64,000 nucleotides of DNA. It comes from Bacillota bacterium (GTDB taxonomy: Bacteria > Bacillota > Clostridia > Christensenellales > SZUA-584). A model generated the notes under the pieces. That model was given only the letters and a program-made list of their open reading frames with translations, ran no database searches and was not told the DNA's origin. The stretch is from assembly GCA_023459495.1 (NCBI GenBank), contig JAEWTL010000013.1, forward strand, positions 186,001-250,000, given 5' to 3'. This document shows, piece by piece, positions 23,500 through 32,262 of this stretch. The number at the start of each line of letters is the position of its first letter. Position 1 is the stretch's first letter. Made by a program: the position numbers and the translations under genes.

Positions 23500-24534
23500 C
23501 TAAACCGAAAAGGCGAAACGCGCGAAATGCTCAGTATACTTGCCCGCTTCAATGATGGGCGAAGGAAACTCCGGATGGTTGACCGCGTCCGGATAGAACT
23601 GCGTCTCAAGGCACATTGCGCCGCGTTGCTGCTCCGCCCTGCCGCCCTTCGTTTTCACGCTGTCGTCCAAGAAGTTGCCGGTGTAGAGCTGCACGCCCGG
23701 CAGGTCGGTACACAGCCGCATGCGGATGCCTGAGGCCGGGCTGTAGGCTTCCACATCCGGTTCTCCGGCCTGATGCCGCAGTACGAAGTTGTGGTCATAG
23801 CCCTTCCCGAAGCGCAGCTGGGCATGGTCCGCACCGATGTCCCGACCGATCTTCTTGCTCTCCCGGAAATCAAACGGCGTGCCGGTCACATCCATCAGCT
23901 CGCCCGTGGGGCAAAGCGTTTCGTCCACCGCGGTAATCGCGTCCGAACGAATCATCAGTTCGTCGTCCAGCACTGTGGCCGCGTCCTGCCCGCCCAGCTT
24001 AAAGTATGCGTGGTGCGTCAGGTTCATCGGCGTTCTGCGGTCCGTCATGCCACTGTAGACGATGGAAAGCGCGTTATCGGCGGTGATGGTATAGGTGACG
24101 CACACGACGAGATTACCGGGAAAGCCCTGGTCGCCGTGCGGGCTGAACAATGTCAGCTTCAGGCTGTTCTCCGCGGTCTGCTCTGCGCGCCACATGCGCC
24201 TGTCATACCCGTCCGGGCCGCTGTGAAGGCTGTTCTCGCCTTCGTTCTGGGCCAGGCGATATTCTTTGCTGTCCATCACAAACCGTGCATCGCGGATGCG
24301 GTTGGCGTTTCGTCCCACCAACGCGCCGCAGTAGGTCGGGTTGTTCTCGTATCCGGCCAGCGTATCAAATCCCATGGCCACGTCGCGCAGATTACCGTCT
24401 CTGTCCGGCACAAACAGGCTGATGAGCACGCCGCCGAAGTCGCTGATCCGCGCTTCCATGCCCCGCTCGTTGCGAATGGTGAAAATGCTCGCGGTCTTTC
24501 CGTCGGCACAGGTTCCAAACATCTTCTTCTGCAA
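23500..24534 (-). CDS. galM: Aldose 1-epimerase
   Basis: 344 aa. The start is a TTG at 24534 with GGGAGGG 8 bp upstream; an ATG four codons later is too far from the site. The GalM blocks are present: FGGVLISLFVPDRDG, YCGALVGRNANRI, the catalytic-histidine segment NLTHHAYFKLGG and a C-terminal glutamate region CLETQFYPDAVNHPEFPSP. It interconverts alpha and beta anomers of aldohexoses in the cytoplasm. It has its own promoter (24562-24590) and is 15 bp from the methyltransferase gene, so both may share a transcript. Confidence 0.93.
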   Translation of the reverse strand: MQKKMFGTCADGKTASIFTIRNERGMEARISDFGGVLISLFVPDRDGNLRDVAMGFDTLAGYENNPTYCGALVGRNANRIRDARFVMDSKEYRLAQNEGENSLHSGPDGYDRRMWRAEQTAENSLKLTLFSPHGDQGFPGNLVVCVTYTITADNALSIVYSGMTDRRTPMNLTHHAYFKLGGQDAATVLDDELMIRSDAITAVDETLCPTGELMDVTGTPFDFRESKKIGRDIGADHAQLRFGKGYDHNFVLRHQAGEPDVEAYSPASGIRMRLCTDLPGVQLYTGNFLDDSVKTKGGRAEQQRGAMCLETQFYPDAVNHPEFPSPIIEAGKYTEHFARFAFSV

Positions 24535-24561
24535 ATTGACGCCCTCCCGGTGTTTTTTTCT

Positions 24562-24590
24562 ATCATATCATGTCCCTCCTATCTGGACAA
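24562..24590 (-). promoter_or_regulatory. Promoter of galM
   Basis: Minus strand TTGTCC (24590-24585), 17 bp, TATGAT (24567-24562). Confidence 0.65.
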
Positions 24591-24932
24591 TCTGCGCCTG
24601 CTGTATTTTTCCTGAAAACCAACTAGGACATATGAAAGAGCTTACTCCTTATCAATAATAAGGCTCTGTCATGAGCTAAAGCCGCCCCTGTAGCTGTTGG
24701 ACACAGTTCCCGGTACGCGCCCGTGTTGCTCCACCCTTTTCAGTGCAGGGCCCAGCCTTCTTTTACTCCGCCTTTACAAAAACGCTGTTCGACATGCGCG
24801 CAAAGGTGTATAATTAAAACTGACCCCGGCCAGCGCGTCGGTTTCCCGGTTTGTACAACATACTTCAACATTTTCGCCCTTCGTGGGCGTTTACGGTTTC
24901 AACCTCACGACAATATCAAGGAGGGATCATTC
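24591..24932 (+). promoter_or_regulatory. Intergenic region with the FGGY kinase promoter
   Basis: 342 bp without a credible gene. A TATAAT at 24809-24814 has only a weak -35 (TGTTCG, 17 bp). In the leader, CGCCC/GGGCG (about 24870-24884) forms a small hairpin before the GGAGG ribosome site. Nothing else is recognised. The in-frame extension of the kinase into this region is not supported. Confidence 0.45.
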
Positions 24933-26468
24933 ATGGACGGTCTGATACTCTCGATCGACTGCGGCACGCAAAGCGTGCGCGCGCTGCTGTTCGACCGCAA
25001 AGGAACGCTTTTGGCCAAGGAGCAGGTCGGGTTTGCGCCGTATGTTTCCACGCAGCCCGGCTGGGCGGAACAGAACCCGGAGGTATACTGGGACAGCGCC
25101 TGCACCGCGTGCCAGCGGCTGAAGAAGAGCGCTGCGGCGCTGTGGGATACCATCGCGGCAGTGGTGGTCACCACGCAGCGCGATACCTGCATCTGCATGG
25201 ATAAGGACGGTAATGTGCTGCGCGATGCCATCGTTTGGCTGGATCAGCGGGAAGCCAAATGCGAGCAGCCCTTAAAGCCGCACTTCCGCGTGATGTTTGC
25301 GCTCGTGGGCATGACGCGTACCATCGAAGTAGCCCGCAAGAAGAGCAAATCCCACTGGTTGAGCGAGAATCAGCCGGAACTCTGGGCCAAGACGGATAAG
25401 TTTCTGCTTGTGTCCGGTTTCTTCGCGCACCGCATGACGGGCAAGTTCGTGGATTCAGTGGCCTGCCAGATCGGCCACATCCCCTTTGACTACAAGCATA
25501 AATGCTGGCCTGGGCCGCACCACTATAACTGGGACGTGTTCGGCGTGCGGCGGAAGCAGCTGCCCGAGCTTGTTCGGCCGGGCGAGAGTATGGGTGGGCT
25601 TACCGCTTCCGCGGCGGAGCAGCTCGGTTTGCCGGAGGGTCTGCCGGTGCTGGCGGGCGCGTCCGACAAGGGCTGCGAAACGCTGGGCATGGGCTGCCTC
25701 TCGCCGGAGAGCGCGAATTTGAGCTTCGGCACCAGTGCCACGATACAGACCACCACCAAGAAATACATGGAGCCCATCCCCTTCATGCCCTCCTACATGG
25801 CCGCCGTGCCGGAGCGCTTCAACCCGGAAATCCAGATCTACCGCGGCTACTGGATGATCAGCTGGTTTAAGCAGGAATTTGCCGCCAAGGAGATGGCGCA
25901 GGCGAAAAAGATGGGCGTTGCGCCGGAGGAACTGCTCAACGATCGGCTGGCCGAGATACCGCCGGGAAGTGACGGCCTGATGCTGCAGCCCTTCTGGACC
26001 GCCGGACTGCGTTCGCCCGAAGCCAGAGGCGCAATGGTGGGTTTCAGCGACGCGCACACGCGAATCCACATCTACCGCGCCATCATCGAGGGCATCAACT
26101 TCACGCTGATCGACGGCATGAAGAGCATTGAACACTGCACGGGCGTAAAGACCCGCCGCATCTTCGTCTCGGGCGGTGGCTCACAGAGCGACATGATTTG
26201 CCAGATCACGGCGGACATGTTCGGTATTGAGGTCTGCAAGGGACGCACGTACGAAGCCTCCGGCCTCGGCGCAGCAATCATCGGCTATGTCAGCACGGGT
26301 GCGTTTGCCTCCTACGAGGACGCGGTGGACGCAATGGTGCACTACGACACCGTGTTTACGCCGAACCCCGAAAATGCGCGTATCTACCGCGAGCTGTTCG
26401 AGCAGGTGTACCAGCGCATCTACAAGAGCCTGCAGCCGCTCTATCGGAAGATGGAGCATTTGAACTGA
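24933..26468 (+). CDS. FGGY family carbohydrate kinase
   Basis: 511 aa from the ATG at 24933 with AAGGAGG upstream. Two actin-like domains: the N-terminal phosphate loop ILSIDCGTQSVRALLFD and the C-terminal FVSGGGSQSDMICQITADMFG with ASGLGAAI. It phosphorylates a sugar or polyol with ATP. FGGY kinases include xylulo-, ribulo- and glycerol kinases; the binding residues do not tell me which. It is divergent from galM, so a link to sugar use is plausible but unproven. Confidence 0.9.
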   Translation: MDGLILSIDCGTQSVRALLFDRKGTLLAKEQVGFAPYVSTQPGWAEQNPEVYWDSACTACQRLKKSAAALWDTIAAVVVTTQRDTCICMDKDGNVLRDAIVWLDQREAKCEQPLKPHFRVMFALVGMTRTIEVARKKSKSHWLSENQPELWAKTDKFLLVSGFFAHRMTGKFVDSVACQIGHIPFDYKHKCWPGPHHYNWDVFGVRRKQLPELVRPGESMGGLTASAAEQLGLPEGLPVLAGASDKGCETLGMGCLSPESANLSFGTSATIQTTTKKYMEPIPFMPSYMAAVPERFNPEIQIYRGYWMISWFKQEFAAKEMAQAKKMGVAPEELLNDRLAEIPPGSDGLMLQPFWTAGLRSPEARGAMVGFSDAHTRIHIYRAIIEGINFTLIDGMKSIEHCTGVKTRRIFVSGGGSQSDMICQITADMFGIEVCKGRTYEASGLGAAIIGYVSTGAFASYEDAVDAMVHYDTVFTPNPENARIYRELFEQVYQRIYKSLQPLYRKMEHLN

Positions 26469-26488
26469 TGGTTATAAATTACATAACG

Positions 26489-26515
26489 AAGGCGTTCCAT
26501 GTGGAACGCCTTTTG
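26489..26515 (+). terminator. Terminator of the FGGY kinase
   Basis: AAGGCGTTCC pairs with GGAACGCCTT around an ATGT loop, followed by TTGTG, 20 bp after the stop codon. Confidence 0.9.
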
Positions 26516-26538
26516 TGATACTGTTTGTTTGAACCTGA

Positions 26539-27909
26539 TTATTTTTTGCCCAAGTAAATTGCAGGCTTACCGCCGCTCCATCTCATCAGACGATTACCTG
26601 ACGCCGGCTCCATCCTATCGTTAAGAACATGCCCGGTTTTGAATACGCCCAGCATAATACCAATCAACGCGGAGTTGGCAAGGTAGGAGGTATCACAATT
26701 GATAATGAACAAGGAAATTGGCGAATACAGCATGATCCCCATATTCAGAAGAACGTAACCGATTACCGGAATGGTGAATGTCAGCATGATGGAAAGAGAT
26801 ACAAACAGTGCCAACCCGCTTTTTTGCTTAAAGCAAAGAATGAAACCTTTGGCAATAAAGAAAGCCACAGCTCCCAACAGCATCAGCACCGGAATCCAGC
26901 CAAAGTCAAAAATCAAATAGGTCAGAATAAAAGAAACATGGTATCCCCTCAAGGGGTTTAAGTCCAAAGCAGCAGCCGGAGTCGTACCCTGCCCCAGCAA
27001 TTTTGAATTTGCGAGGAGCGTTTTTACCTGAACACCCAGATATCCTTCGCCAAGAGGATCAAGCGACGGATTAAACGCTGCCTTCAACTTCTCCCATCTA
27101 TAACCGTATTGGAATATATATAGCGTTGCCAGCACAATGCCAATCACAACGGGGATCAGCACAAGCAGGTATCCTTTGCGGATATTGACCTTAAACCACC
27201 CTATCGAAATTGCTGTGCATATTATCACCAATGCGGATACGGCAAAAAATACAAAATCCCATCGATGCCGAATCAGAAGTAACATCACAGCAGGCAGCAG
27301 CAAGGCGACCTCACACAGGATAAGGCCCCGATATCCCTTGCTGCGCGCGGAATATACGATCCCGGCGAAACCAAGCGGAAGCAGCAGCGGTTTGTACGCC
27401 GAGTAGAATATGTTCCCTCCCGCGATTTCCATTTCCCTCATGAAAAAACCGAAGAATAATACCATTACCGTAAGGTAGATCAACTTCGGGCACTTGCCGA
27501 TCCACAAAAAATCCATTAAATAGAAAGCCGTCATCACCGTCAACCCGACCAAAGCAGTAAAAAGCGGCTTAAAGCTCCAGATATCATAATGATGGGTAAC
27601 ACGAAATTCGAGAAACAGTTGAATAAAAACACCAATGCAGACGAGCGCAAGCATTAAGCCAAGCATCACCCACGGCGGCTTCGGGCGGTACGTACGATTC
27701 AATTGCGCGCCAACAATCACCGGATTACCCATCTGAACGATAGCCTGATCCGTGGCGCTAGCCTCCTCCACACCTTCGGCCATATACGCGTTTCTTTGGT
27801 CGATGAGGTGGTTCTCAATCTCTTCAGCAACCGCGGGATGGGCTTTCTTCCATTTGATCTGGCTGCAAACGGCCTTGGCGTATTCGCGTATCTTTTCAAA
27901 CGGCTGCAT
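26539..27909 (-). CDS. FtsW/RodA-like protein with N-terminal HAAS-type domain
   Basis: 456 aa from the ATG at 27909 with GGAGG upstream, overlapping the padR gene by 14 bp. Residues about 1-75 form a soluble helical domain (HPAVAEEIENHLIDQRNAYMAEG..EEASATDQAIVQMGNP) of the permease-prefix/HAAS type; then about ten transmembrane helices with SEDS-like blocks (NSKLLGQG, FDFGWIPVLMLLGAVAFF, GIMLYSPISLF). SEDS proteins polymerise or process peptidoglycan precursors. HAAS domains usually sit on PadR-controlled membrane proteins. The fused form is probably a conditionally used SEDS protein. Codon use and base content look slightly more AT-rich than in the neighbours. Confidence 0.85.
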   Translation of the reverse strand: MQPFEKIREYAKAVCSQIKWKKAHPAVAEEIENHLIDQRNAYMAEGVEEASATDQAIVQMGNPVIVGAQLNRTYRPKPPWVMLGLMLALVCIGVFIQLFLEFRVTHHYDIWSFKPLFTALVGLTVMTAFYLMDFLWIGKCPKLIYLTVMVLFFGFFMREMEIAGGNIFYSAYKPLLLPLGFAGIVYSARSKGYRGLILCEVALLLPAVMLLLIRHRWDFVFFAVSALVIICTAISIGWFKVNIRKGYLLVLIPVVIGIVLATLYIFQYGYRWEKLKAAFNPSLDPLGEGYLGVQVKTLLANSKLLGQGTTPAAALDLNPLRGYHVSFILTYLIFDFGWIPVLMLLGAVAFFIAKGFILCFKQKSGLALFVSLSIMLTFTIPVIGYVLLNMGIMLYSPISLFIINCDTSYLANSALIGIMLGVFKTGHVLNDRMEPASGNRLMRWSGGKPAIYLGKK

Positions 27910-28243
27910 AGCTAGCACCTCCGTTCATAACCATATTGACCGCCTTGGCATAGGCCGTCCATTCCGAGTGCTTATCCTTCAGCAGCTTTTTGCCTTTGCT
28001 GCTGAGATGATAGTATTTTCTCACCCTTTCGCTGTCCGCGTTGTCGTCATAGGAGCTTACGATATCCGCATTCTCCAGACTGTGCAAAATCGGATACAGC
28101 GTCCCCGCCTTTAGGTTGAACGTTTTGTCGGACCTCTTTGCAAGTTCTTCAATCATCTGATACCCGTACATGTCCTTCTCCTCCAGCAGCTTCAGTACCA
28201 GCATGGTCGTGCTTCCCGACAGCAGTGCTTTATCGATCGCCAT
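27896..28243 (-). CDS. PadR family transcriptional regulator
   Basis: 115 aa from the ATG at 28243 with GGAGG 8 bp upstream. The winged-helix PadR signature is complete: SGSTTMLVLKLLEEKDMYGYQMIEELAKRS, then LKAGTLYPILHSLENADIV and the wing ERVRKYYHLSSKGKKLL. Two 17-bp direct repeats lie in its promoter (28259-28300), so it probably represses itself and the HAAS-FtsW/RodA gene that starts inside its 3' end. The inducer is unknown; PadR proteins of this size often respond to membrane-active compounds. Confidence 0.93.
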   Translation of the reverse strand: MAIDKALLSGSTTMLVLKLLEEKDMYGYQMIEELAKRSDKTFNLKAGTLYPILHSLENADIVSSYDDNADSERVRKYYHLSSKGKKLLKDKHSEWTAYAKAVNMVMNGGASYAAV

Positions 28244-28258
28244 AAAACGCGCCTCCAA

Positions 28259-28308
28259 TATATCGATGATCTATACGAAATGATATATCGATCATCTATA
28301 TATGTCAA
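28259..28308 (-). promoter_or_regulatory. padR promoter with two operator repeats
   Basis: Minus strand TTGACA (28308-28303), 17 bp, TATCAT (28285-28280). Two direct repeats differing at one base, TATATCGATGATCTATA (28259-28275) and TATATCGATCATCTATA (28284-28300), are 25 bp apart; the second fills the -35/-10 spacer, the first covers the transcription start. Confidence 0.75.
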
Positions 28309-28400
28309 GAGCAAAATTGGAATAAATTTATAATGTATTAAAAAGCCACTTTTGTATGTCTTGATGTCTTGGATACTCCTACGACACCGGCAAATATCCC

Positions 28401-29201
28401 TTATTCCGGCTCCTCATCTGCCAGTAGCGACTCATGCTTAAACAAAAACCGTTTCAGAAAGCTGATGCTTGCGATATCGTCGTAGTCTTTTGGCTCAATG
28501 CTGCCCTCCGCGATCTCCAGCAGCCGTGCGCCGGGATACGCCGTGAGGATAGGCGAATGCGTGGCGAGTATGAACTGGCAGCCGCTCTTTACCGCATCCT
28601 GCATGATGCAGATCAGCGCGAGCTGGTTACCATACGACAGCGCGGCCTCCGGCTCATCCAGCAGATACAGCCCGCCTTTGACGATGCGGGAACGGAAGAA
28701 GTCGAGAAAACCCTGCCCGTGAGAACGCTCCTCCAGCGGCCTCTCATACATGCCGTCGATCTCAGCGATGGTGCGGGCGTACGGCTGTGCGGCGAGCTTG
28801 CCCGCGTACCGGTCGCCATACTCCTCCTGCAACGCGGCCAAGTCCTCGTGCGACTCCGCCTTTTCCGCCACGAGGAACTCGATGTACTTTGTGAACCCCT
28901 CGGCTGTGAATATAAAGTTCTTGCGCGGTTTCACCGCAAACACGGGCGTGAAGGAAAGCGACGCCTCGCGCAGCAGCTGCTGTGCAGGTGTAAGGCCGCC
29001 AGGCAGGCCTACGCGGTGCGCCGATATCGCCTGCGCGATGAGCTCGATCAGTGTGGTCTTGCCGCAGCCGTTGTCCCCGCAGAGCATAGTCACCGGGCAG
29101 TCGAAGACGAGCCTGTCCATGCCTTGGATGATGTCGAGCCAGAACGGGTATCCGCCCCGCTCCGTCGTATCCTTTTTTCGAAATTCCTTCAGATAGATCA
29201 T
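28401..29201 (-). CDS. AAA family ATPase (COG3910-like)
   Basis: 266 aa from the ATG at 29201 with GGGGAG upstream. Walker A is GDNGCGKTTLIE at about residues 42-53, and Walker B is LYLLDEPEAALS near 185, with the ABC-type signature and HSPILTAYPG (H-loop) after it. It is a RecF/SMC-like soluble ATPase with no transmembrane region. These predicted ATPases occur in many Firmicutes; their role is unknown, though links to nucleic-acid or stress responses are suspected. It is followed by the convergent-independent SDR gene on the same strand upstream. Confidence 0.85.
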   Translation of the reverse strand: MIYLKEFRKKDTTERGGYPFWLDIIQGMDRLVFDCPVTMLCGDNGCGKTTLIELIAQAISAHRVGLPGGLTPAQQLLREASLSFTPVFAVKPRKNFIFTAEGFTKYIEFLVAEKAESHEDLAALQEEYGDRYAGKLAAQPYARTIAEIDGMYERPLEERSHGQGFLDFFRSRIVKGGLYLLDEPEAALSYGNQLALICIMQDAVKSGCQFILATHSPILTAYPGARLLEIAEGSIEPKDYDDIASISFLKRFLFKHESLLADEEPE

Positions 29202-29241
29202 GCCGCTGCTCCCCGTGAACTTTTGCAATGATTATATCTTG

Positions 29242-30030
29242 TCACGCGTCCTGTTTTTCCGCCTTCTCCTGTTCCGCACGGCGCGTCATCATACTCATCA
29301 GCCTGCCGAGCTTGATGGGAAAGCGGTACGCCATGGCGGTCTGCACGCGCTGCCCGAACGAATGGCAAATGATGAAGCTTTTCTTTCCGAGGTTCTTGGC
29401 GAGCCCCCGCCCCACCTTCTCCGGGTCGGCCATGAAATCGGGCGGCACCGGCAGCGGGCTGGACGATACGGTGCGCGTCAACGGCGGATGAAGGATGTGA
29501 AACGTAATGCCTGCTTCCGCTTCCTCAATGCCGAGACACTTGGCGAAGGCCTCCAGCGCGCCCTTGGTGGAGGCATAGGCGCAAAGGCCGCCAAAACCCG
29601 TCACGCCCACGCCGGAGCTGGTGAAACAGACGCGGCCTTCCTGCTGTGCGCGCATCACCGGCAGCACCGCGCGGACTAGGCTCACCGCACCGAAGTAGTT
29701 GATAGCCATCGTGCGGTCAAAGTCCACATCCGTGGTACCCATGAAGTCCTTGAACGGGCAGAAGCACGCGTTGTGCACCGCAGCGTCCACGCCGCCCCAG
29801 CGCTGTACCATCGCGGCTGTGCATGCGTTCATGTCGGCGGCGTTGGTTACGTCGCCCATAAACGCAATCAGCGAATCCCCATGCTGCTTCACCAGTGTGT
29901 CCAGTTTGTTGATGTTCAGATCCAGCACCGCCACGCGATGCCTGTCCTCCAACAGCTGAACTGCCATAAATAAGCCAATTCCATCGCCGCCGCCCGTGAT
30001 AAGCACGCGGCTGCCCGCTTTAAGCCCCAT
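29242..30030 (-). CDS. Short-chain dehydrogenase/reductase
   Basis: 262 aa from the ATG at 30030 with GGGAGGG upstream; the extension to 30102 overlaps the -35 promoter element and is rejected. The NAD(P) motif is LITGGGDGIGLFMA, with VLDLN after beta-2 (Asp, so NAD is likelier) and the active site YASTK (Tyr-x-x-x-Lys). Catalytic Ser lies in FTSSGVGV. The extended C-terminal part with LSMMTRR is unlike the SDR at 17121. The gene is 40 bp upstream of the ATPase gene and may be co-transcribed with it. Confidence 0.85.
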   Translation of the reverse strand: MGLKAGSRVLITGGGDGIGLFMAVQLLEDRHRVAVLDLNINKLDTLVKQHGDSLIAFMGDVTNAADMNACTAAMVQRWGGVDAAVHNACFCPFKDFMGTTDVDFDRTMAINYFGAVSLVRAVLPVMRAQQEGRVCFTSSGVGVTGFGGLCAYASTKGALEAFAKCLGIEEAEAGITFHILHPPLTRTVSSSPLPVPPDFMADPEKVGRGLAKNLGKKSFIICHSFGQRVQTAMAYRFPIKLGRLMSMMTRRAEQEKAEKQDA

Positions 30031-30073
30031 AGCGCCCTCCCTGTTATGGTATATTTTATATTTGTTTGACATT

Positions 30074-30102
30074 ATCGTAAAGGTAGCCCGATGCGCTGTC
30101 AA
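30074..30102 (-). promoter_or_regulatory. Promoter of the SDR/ATPase unit
   Basis: Minus strand TTGACA (30102-30097), 17 bp, TACGAT (30079-30074), followed by an AT-rich 5' leader. Confidence 0.6.
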
Positions 30103-30171
30103 GCACAGTCCTTTGCGTTTTGCCTTCTATCGCTTATAATCAGGTAAAGAAATCGTAAAGGCGGGGTATGT

Positions 30172-30684
30172 ATGGTTATTACGGAGTCGGAACGCCTTAT
30201 CCTGCGGGAGTTCGAAGCAGCGGATGCCGAAGCACTGGCTCATATCTGGGGGGACCCGGAAGTGATGAAGCATTGCGGCGGCGTGATCAACGATGAAATC
30301 ATCCGCAAGGTGATTCACATCAACCGGGACAAATACCGCACGCATGGATATGCGGTGTTTGCCGTGGCAGAGAAACCGGACGGCGTACTGATCGGTATTG
30401 CGGGCTGCAAGCCGGACGAGGCCGACCCGCGCCGTGGCGAACTGATCTACCACTTCAGCCAGGCCGTTTGGGGCAAAGGTTATGCGTCGGAAGCAGTCGC
30501 GGCATATCTGCGCTGGGCGCGGGAGCAGCGGTACATGGACTATATCAGCGCATCTGCGGTGCCGGATAACGCCGCATCGATCCGCATCCTTCAAAAAAAC
30601 GGCTTTCAGCAAAACGGCTTTGTACAGTTTGAGGACACAGGCTTTGTACCGGAGCCGTTCTTCGAACTGCATTTGGACGAATAA
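30172..30684 (+). CDS. GNAT acetyltransferase, RimJ/RimL type
   Basis: 170 aa, ATG after AAAGGCGGGG. The sequence begins TESERLILREFEAADAEAL, the standard start of the RimJ/RimL fold, with the acetyl-CoA loop WGKGYASEAVAAYLRW and the ending NAASIRILQKNGF. It may acetylate an N-terminus, an antibiotic or a small amine; no residue tells which. Monocistronic, divergent from the SDR gene. Confidence 0.9.
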   Translation: MVITESERLILREFEAADAEALAHIWGDPEVMKHCGGVINDEIIRKVIHINRDKYRTHGYAVFAVAEKPDGVLIGIAGCKPDEADPRRGELIYHFSQAVWGKGYASEAVAAYLRWAREQRYMDYISASAVPDNAASIRILQKNGFQQNGFVQFEDTGFVPEPFFELHLDE

Positions 30685-30775
30685 GCGCCCTGCACTTGCA
30701 GGCTATACCGTATGAAGGTATAATCGAACTGGATTCATATACAATCAAAACCGGCATTCGCGAAAGGAAAAGAAT

Positions 30776-32041
30776 ATGGAACAGCCTTACCGGGTATACA
30801 AGTACCGCTGGATGATCCTTGCCGCTATCATGCCCATCATCATCAGCACGCAGATCTTCTGGTTGTCGCTCTCTCCCATCTCCAGCTTCGCCGAGGTTTT
30901 CTATCCGGGCGCAGGCAGTCTCGGGATATCGATGTTCGCAATGAGCTATTTCATCATGTTCGTGGTGTTTACGTTCCCCGCCTCCTGGGTGATCGATAAA
31001 TACGGCTACCGGACCTCGTTGATCATTGGTGCGGCGGGTACGGCGGTATTCGGTGTGCTGCGGTGGGTTTTCGCTGCGGACTTCACGCTGGCGCTCGTCT
31101 TCCAGTTCTGCATCGCCGCGGCCCAGCCGTTCCTGCTCAACATCTCCACCAAGGTGCCTGCGAACTGGTTCCCCGTTTCGGAGCGTTCCATCGCCGCGGG
31201 CCTTCTGACCATGGCGCAGTATTTAGGGTTCATCATACCCATGGTGCTCTCACCGATCCTCGTTGACCCAAACAGCCTCGGCGACGCGCTGAAAGCCAGC
31301 CCGGACCAGATCGGGATTCCCGGCATGTTCAAGGTATACGCGATTATCGCCGTGGTGTGCGCCGTGATCGCCATTGCGCTGACCAAGGAGAAGCCGCCCA
31401 TACCGCCCGGCCCTGAAGCCGAGAAGGAAGACCTCTCGCTCAAATCCATTGGCCGCCTGTTTAAAAACAGCGCGTTTGGTTTCGTAATGCTCATCGTCTT
31501 TATCTCCATGGGCGTGTTCAACACCCTGCTGACCGAGATTGAAGCCATCCTCGGACCGCGCGGCATTTCGTCTGACGAGGCGGGTCTCGTCGGTGCGGTA
31601 TTCGTCATCTGCGGCGTCATCGGCGCGTTCGTGCTGCCCCTCATCTCCGACAAGAAACGCACACGCACGCCGCTCTTCATAGTCGCCATATCGCTGCTTG
31701 TGCCGCTGTACCTCGGCATCACGTTCCTGTCCGACTTTGCGCTGCTGTGCATCGCGGCGGGTATCGCGGGCTTCGCCATCATGGGCGTTGCCCCCATCCT
31801 GTTCCAGCACGGTGCGGAGGTCGCCTACCCCGTCAAGGAGGGCACGTCGTTCGGCGTGATCATCCTGATGGGCCAGATCTCCGGCACGCTTTTCGTGCTG
31901 CTGTTTGAATTCCTGAACGGTGCGACCCACTCCATCCTGCTGCCCATGCTGATATTCATCGGCCTTTCCGCGCTGCAGATTCCGTTCACTACCCGCATGA
32001 AAGAGTCGAAGATACTGCTGGAGCTGCGTGAGAAAAAGTAG
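30776..32041 (+). CDS. MFS transporter, FLVCR-like
   Basis: 421 aa, twelve hydrophobic helices. The first cytosolic loop has the MFS-type VIDKYGYRTSLIIGA sequence, and the STKVPANWFPVSERSIAAGLLTMAQYLG block is typical of FLVCR-like MFS proteins. The ligand is not predictable. A GAAAGGAAA ribosome site lies 8 bp before the ATG. It may be co-transcribed with the GNAT gene 91 bp upstream. A small GC-rich hairpin follows at 32113. Confidence 0.88.
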   Translation: MEQPYRVYKYRWMILAAIMPIIISTQIFWLSLSPISSFAEVFYPGAGSLGISMFAMSYFIMFVVFTFPASWVIDKYGYRTSLIIGAAGTAVFGVLRWVFAADFTLALVFQFCIAAAQPFLLNISTKVPANWFPVSERSIAAGLLTMAQYLGFIIPMVLSPILVDPNSLGDALKASPDQIGIPGMFKVYAIIAVVCAVIAIALTKEKPPIPPGPEAEKEDLSLKSIGRLFKNSAFGFVMLIVFISMGVFNTLLTEIEAILGPRGISSDEAGLVGAVFVICGVIGAFVLPLISDKKRTRTPLFIVAISLLVPLYLGITFLSDFALLCIAAGIAGFAIMGVAPILFQHGAEVAYPVKEGTSFGVIILMGQISGTLFVLLFEFLNGATHSILLPMLIFIGLSALQIPFTTRMKESKILLELREKK

Positions 32042-32112
32042 CCGCGTGCCGTTTACTGCCTATGCTTATATGATTTTAGTTACAGGTTTTAAGAGCTCTT
32101 TAATCTGCGAAG

Positions 32113-32132
32113 CGCCCTGAAAAGGGCGTTTC
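32113..32132 (+). terminator. Weak terminator after the MFS gene
   Basis: CGCCCT pairs with AGGGCG around a GAAA loop, followed by TTTCG. Confidence 0.55.
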
Positions 32133-32140
32133 GTATTAGT

Positions 32141-32236
32141 GGGATTCTCAAGGGACAATGTCCCTTGAGCGGTGGTGCAGGGTCCCCACAAAACTATGGT
32201 TTTGTGGGGTGAAGGTTTGGAGGCAGAGCCTCCAAA
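32141..32236. repeat. Modular palindromic repeat cluster
   Basis: Stem CTCAAGGGA/TCCCTTGAG (32147-32169), a perfect 11-bp stem CCCCACAAAAC (32184-32194)/GTTTTGTGGGG (32199-32209) with a TATG loop, and TTTGGAGGC (32216-32224)/GCCTCCAAA (32228-32236). The first and third modules are nearly identical to modules at 3073-3120. Confidence 0.8.
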
Positions 32237-32262
32237 CAGATGATCTTAATCACGGAGGACAC

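Noticed and set aside
24723..24932. N-terminal extension of the FGGY kinase by 70 residues
   Set aside because: The extension contains the promoter TATAAT and lacks similarity to FGGY proteins; ATG 24933 has AAGGAGG.
25455..26135. A 226-residue minus-strand frame
   Set aside because: Antisense of the FGGY kinase gene; composition is that of a complement shadow.
28284..28300. Reading the two PadR repeats as a perfect palindrome
   Set aside because: Both copies are in the same orientation (one mismatch), so they are direct repeats; each has only partial inner symmetry.
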